A stretch of DNA of 64,000 bases from NCBI RefSeq assembly GCF_039511225.1, contig NZ_CP154261.1:2914001-2978000 (forward strand). Direction: 5' to 3'. The notes under the pieces were generated by a model that saw only the letters and a list, made by a program, of their open reading frames with translations, did no database searches and was not told the origin of the DNA. The stretch comes from Sphingobacterium multivorum. GTDB taxonomy: Bacteria; Bacteroidota; Bacteroidia; Sphingobacteriales; Sphingobacteriaceae. The translations under genes and the position numbers were made by a program. Of the stretch, positions 62,389 to 64,000 are shown in pieces. Positions within the stretch are counted from its first letter, which is position 1; each line of letters starts with the position of its first letter.

Positions 62389-63990
62389 TTATTTTATGAT
62401 TTTAAGTATTTCAGTTTCAAAAATATAAAACCTTCCGAGACGCAAATCAACGGAACTAAGAAGTTTAGGTGGCACATATATTCTATATTTGCTTCCTTCA
62501 TTCATTAAGAGAATGCCTTCTTTGAGTCCCGAAATAAATGCATTGACTGCTATTTCACTTGGTCCAAAGTAATGATTCTTTTTACTTACCTTACCCGTAA
62601 TTTCTACAGATTTGCTGTCAATCCGTACTTTATCTGTCAACAATAATCTAGGACCAGTTCCTTGCTTTAGTATTTCGTATTGTAAACCGCTTACTGTAGT
62701 TATAACGCCTGGTTTTTTTCTATTTTCTTCAAAGAATAGATCAGCCTCTTCTGGGTCAGTAAGTATTTTTGCTGTATTTGGTGTAAGTGTTTTTTCCGGC
62801 TGTATATTAACTTCAGATTCTACACTACTTTTTCTTTTATTATTTACTGCAGACTGTTTTGGTTTCATACCCTCACTTCCCCCGATAGATATGACGAAAT
62901 TTGCTTTAGACCCTGCACTTCCTTCGATAGTGCTTAACTTCATCGGTTGACCATTTTTCAAAAATTTCTCTCCCCAACTCGAAGAGCCGAACCTGGCATG
63001 TCCAATAATATATACATCATTACCCGATACAGCTATGGAAGTAGGGAAATAGATAAATGAATCTGTTTCTTTGAGCTCTGCAAATAGTTGTCCGTTTTTC
63101 CAACATTTAGCCACATCACTATCATCCCTGCCTCCGCTTCCATTGCTATCATCAACGCCGGCTACATATACATCACTCCCAGATACAGTTATGCATGTAG
63201 CCAAGCCTTTTGTCGTAGATAGGCTTTCGGTATGTCCATTTTTCCAATATGCTGCTTGCCTTGTCCCTGTTGCGCCGACAGCATAAGTATCACCTTGCAC
63301 TTGTGTAATCGCAGATACTTCCTTTAAATCATTGATTGTCTCCACTAGTTGGCCGTTCTTCCAGTATATCGGCTTGTAATCACTATACCCCATTATATAT
63401 ATATCATCATCTATGGCTACTATAAAATTTGCTGAACTATGAGGGATGTAACTTTGACCGGTTGCTTCACTGTAAGACAAAGGCACAGGAAGTTTTATAG
63501 GCTGGCCATTTTTCCAGTACATCGCAAAATCATTGAAAATAATTTGCTTGTCATCATAATCTCTATAACACCCGGCGACATATACATCGCCATTTATAAC
63601 CGCAATGGAAGAAGCGCTATTGAAATCGCCTTTATCATATCTAAATCTTGTTTCCTGTCCGTTTTTCCAATATAAAGCCTGTCCACCAGCACTTCCCAAT
63701 ACATATATATCATCACCTACTACAGCAATTGAGGTTGCTTCGGCATCAACTTGGCCATCTGTAAGCGCTACCGGCTGCCCGTTTTTCCAGTATACTGCAA
63801 TGTCTCGTTTTGTAGTTTGGTTGTAGCATGCGCCTGCCACATAGATATCTGCCAGTTGTTGGGTTTTGTTACTCTTCCCTGAATTCTGTTTTGAAGCGGA
63901 AGACTTGGACTTTTGAGCATAACAGGTAAAACTAAATAGAAAAATAAGGAGCGCACAGCATCGTAATGCGTGCAAAATAGGTTTTTTCAT
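62389..63990 (-). CDS. Secreted seven-repeat (beta-propeller-like) protein with FKBP-like C-terminus
   Basis: A 533-residue exported protein (signal: ALLIFLFSFTCYAQ). Seven repeats, about 45-55 residues each, follow the pattern DIYVAG...YWKNGQP (repeat cores near residues 50-360; one reads CWKNGQ, one FLKNGQ), consistent with a seven-bladed propeller. A Lys/Ser-rich linker (about 375-425) leads to a C-terminal domain, ADLFFEENRKKPGVITTVSG, LQYEILKQGTGPRLLLTDKV, then LKEGILLMNEGSKYRIYVPP, typical of FKBP prolyl isomerases. The central catalytic stretch YxGxLxDGxxFD is not conserved, so it may bind rather than isomerise. Confidence 0.75.
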   Translation of the reverse strand: MKKPILHALRCCALLIFLFSFTCYAQKSKSSASKQNSGKSNKTQQLADIYVAGACYNQTTKRDIAVYWKNGQPVALTDGQVDAEATSIAVVGDDIYVLGSAGGQALYWKNGQETRFRYDKGDFNSASSIAVINGDVYVAGCYRDYDDKQIIFNDFAMYWKNGQPIKLPVPLSYSEATGQSYIPHSSANFIVAIDDDIYIMGYSDYKPIYWKNGQLVETINDLKEVSAITQVQGDTYAVGATGTRQAAYWKNGHTESLSTTKGLATCITVSGSDVYVAGVDDSNGSGGRDDSDVAKCWKNGQLFAELKETDSFIYFPTSIAVSGNDVYIIGHARFGSSSWGEKFLKNGQPMKLSTIEGSAGSKANFVISIGGSEGMKPKQSAVNNKRKSSVESEVNIQPEKTLTPNTAKILTDPEEADLFFEENRKKPGVITTVSGLQYEILKQGTGPRLLLTDKVRIDSKSVEITGKVSKKNHYFGPSEIAVNAFISGLKEGILLMNEGSKYRIYVPPKLLSSVDLRLGRFYIFETEILKIIK

Positions 63991-64000
63991 GGCGTAGTTT

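Overview
The window is a Bacteroidota chromosome segment, most like Sphingobacterium or a close relative. Evidence: lineage-type genes (DUF4296, DUF4294, bshB1, a GreA-like short protein, a HEPN-tailed sulfite reductase), TAnnTTTG-type promoters, and many lipoproteins with a Cys right after a short hydrophobic leader. It has three parts.

(1) About 1-22,550 is the right part of a prophage whose left end lies outside the window. A divergent switch at 21,358-21,563 separates a rightward XRE-type repressor (followed by a DUF4468 cargo gene) from a long leftward early operon: small proteins, a DUF4406 protein, a primase-helicase, an exonuclease, a small HTH protein, a zinc-ribbon protein, then a diversity-generating retroelement (DGR). 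Further left come the head and packaging genes: S49 prohead protease, probable major capsid protein, a winged-helix/glycosyltransferase fusion, an M15 endolysin-like peptidase, small terminase and large terminase (cut by the window edge).

The DGR is the most notable system. It has a reverse transcriptase with the DGR-type IGNYLSQ and YADD motifs, a 72-bp template repeat (TR), and three variable repeats (VRs) in two adjacent target genes. Two of the VRs are in one protein with a duplicated domain. Hand alignment gives 31 substitutions between TR and the three VRs, all at template adenines, plus one in-frame codon insertion. The targets sit in the early region, not beside tail genes.

(2) About 22,600-58,143 is ordinary host backbone: cytochrome c, lipoproteins, an LLM oxidoreductase, a methyltransferase, aspartate kinase, YggS, mutS2, gdhA, a complete assimilatory sulfate-reduction and siroheme operon (sulfite reductase-cobA-met8-like-cysH-cysD-cysN), a divergent pstSCAB operon, bshB1, a glutathione peroxidase, rel, fur, purA, pabB, a TatD-family gene, tcdA, and tRNA-Ser(GGA).

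(3) From the 3' end of the tRNA (58,144) to the window end is accessory DNA: an imperfect copy of the tRNA 3' end, GTGGCA-type arm repeats, an intact IS21-family element (istA/istB), a truncated gene fragment, a small lipoprotein, and a secreted protein joining seven YWKNGQ repeats (probable beta-propeller) to a degenerate FKBP-like domain.
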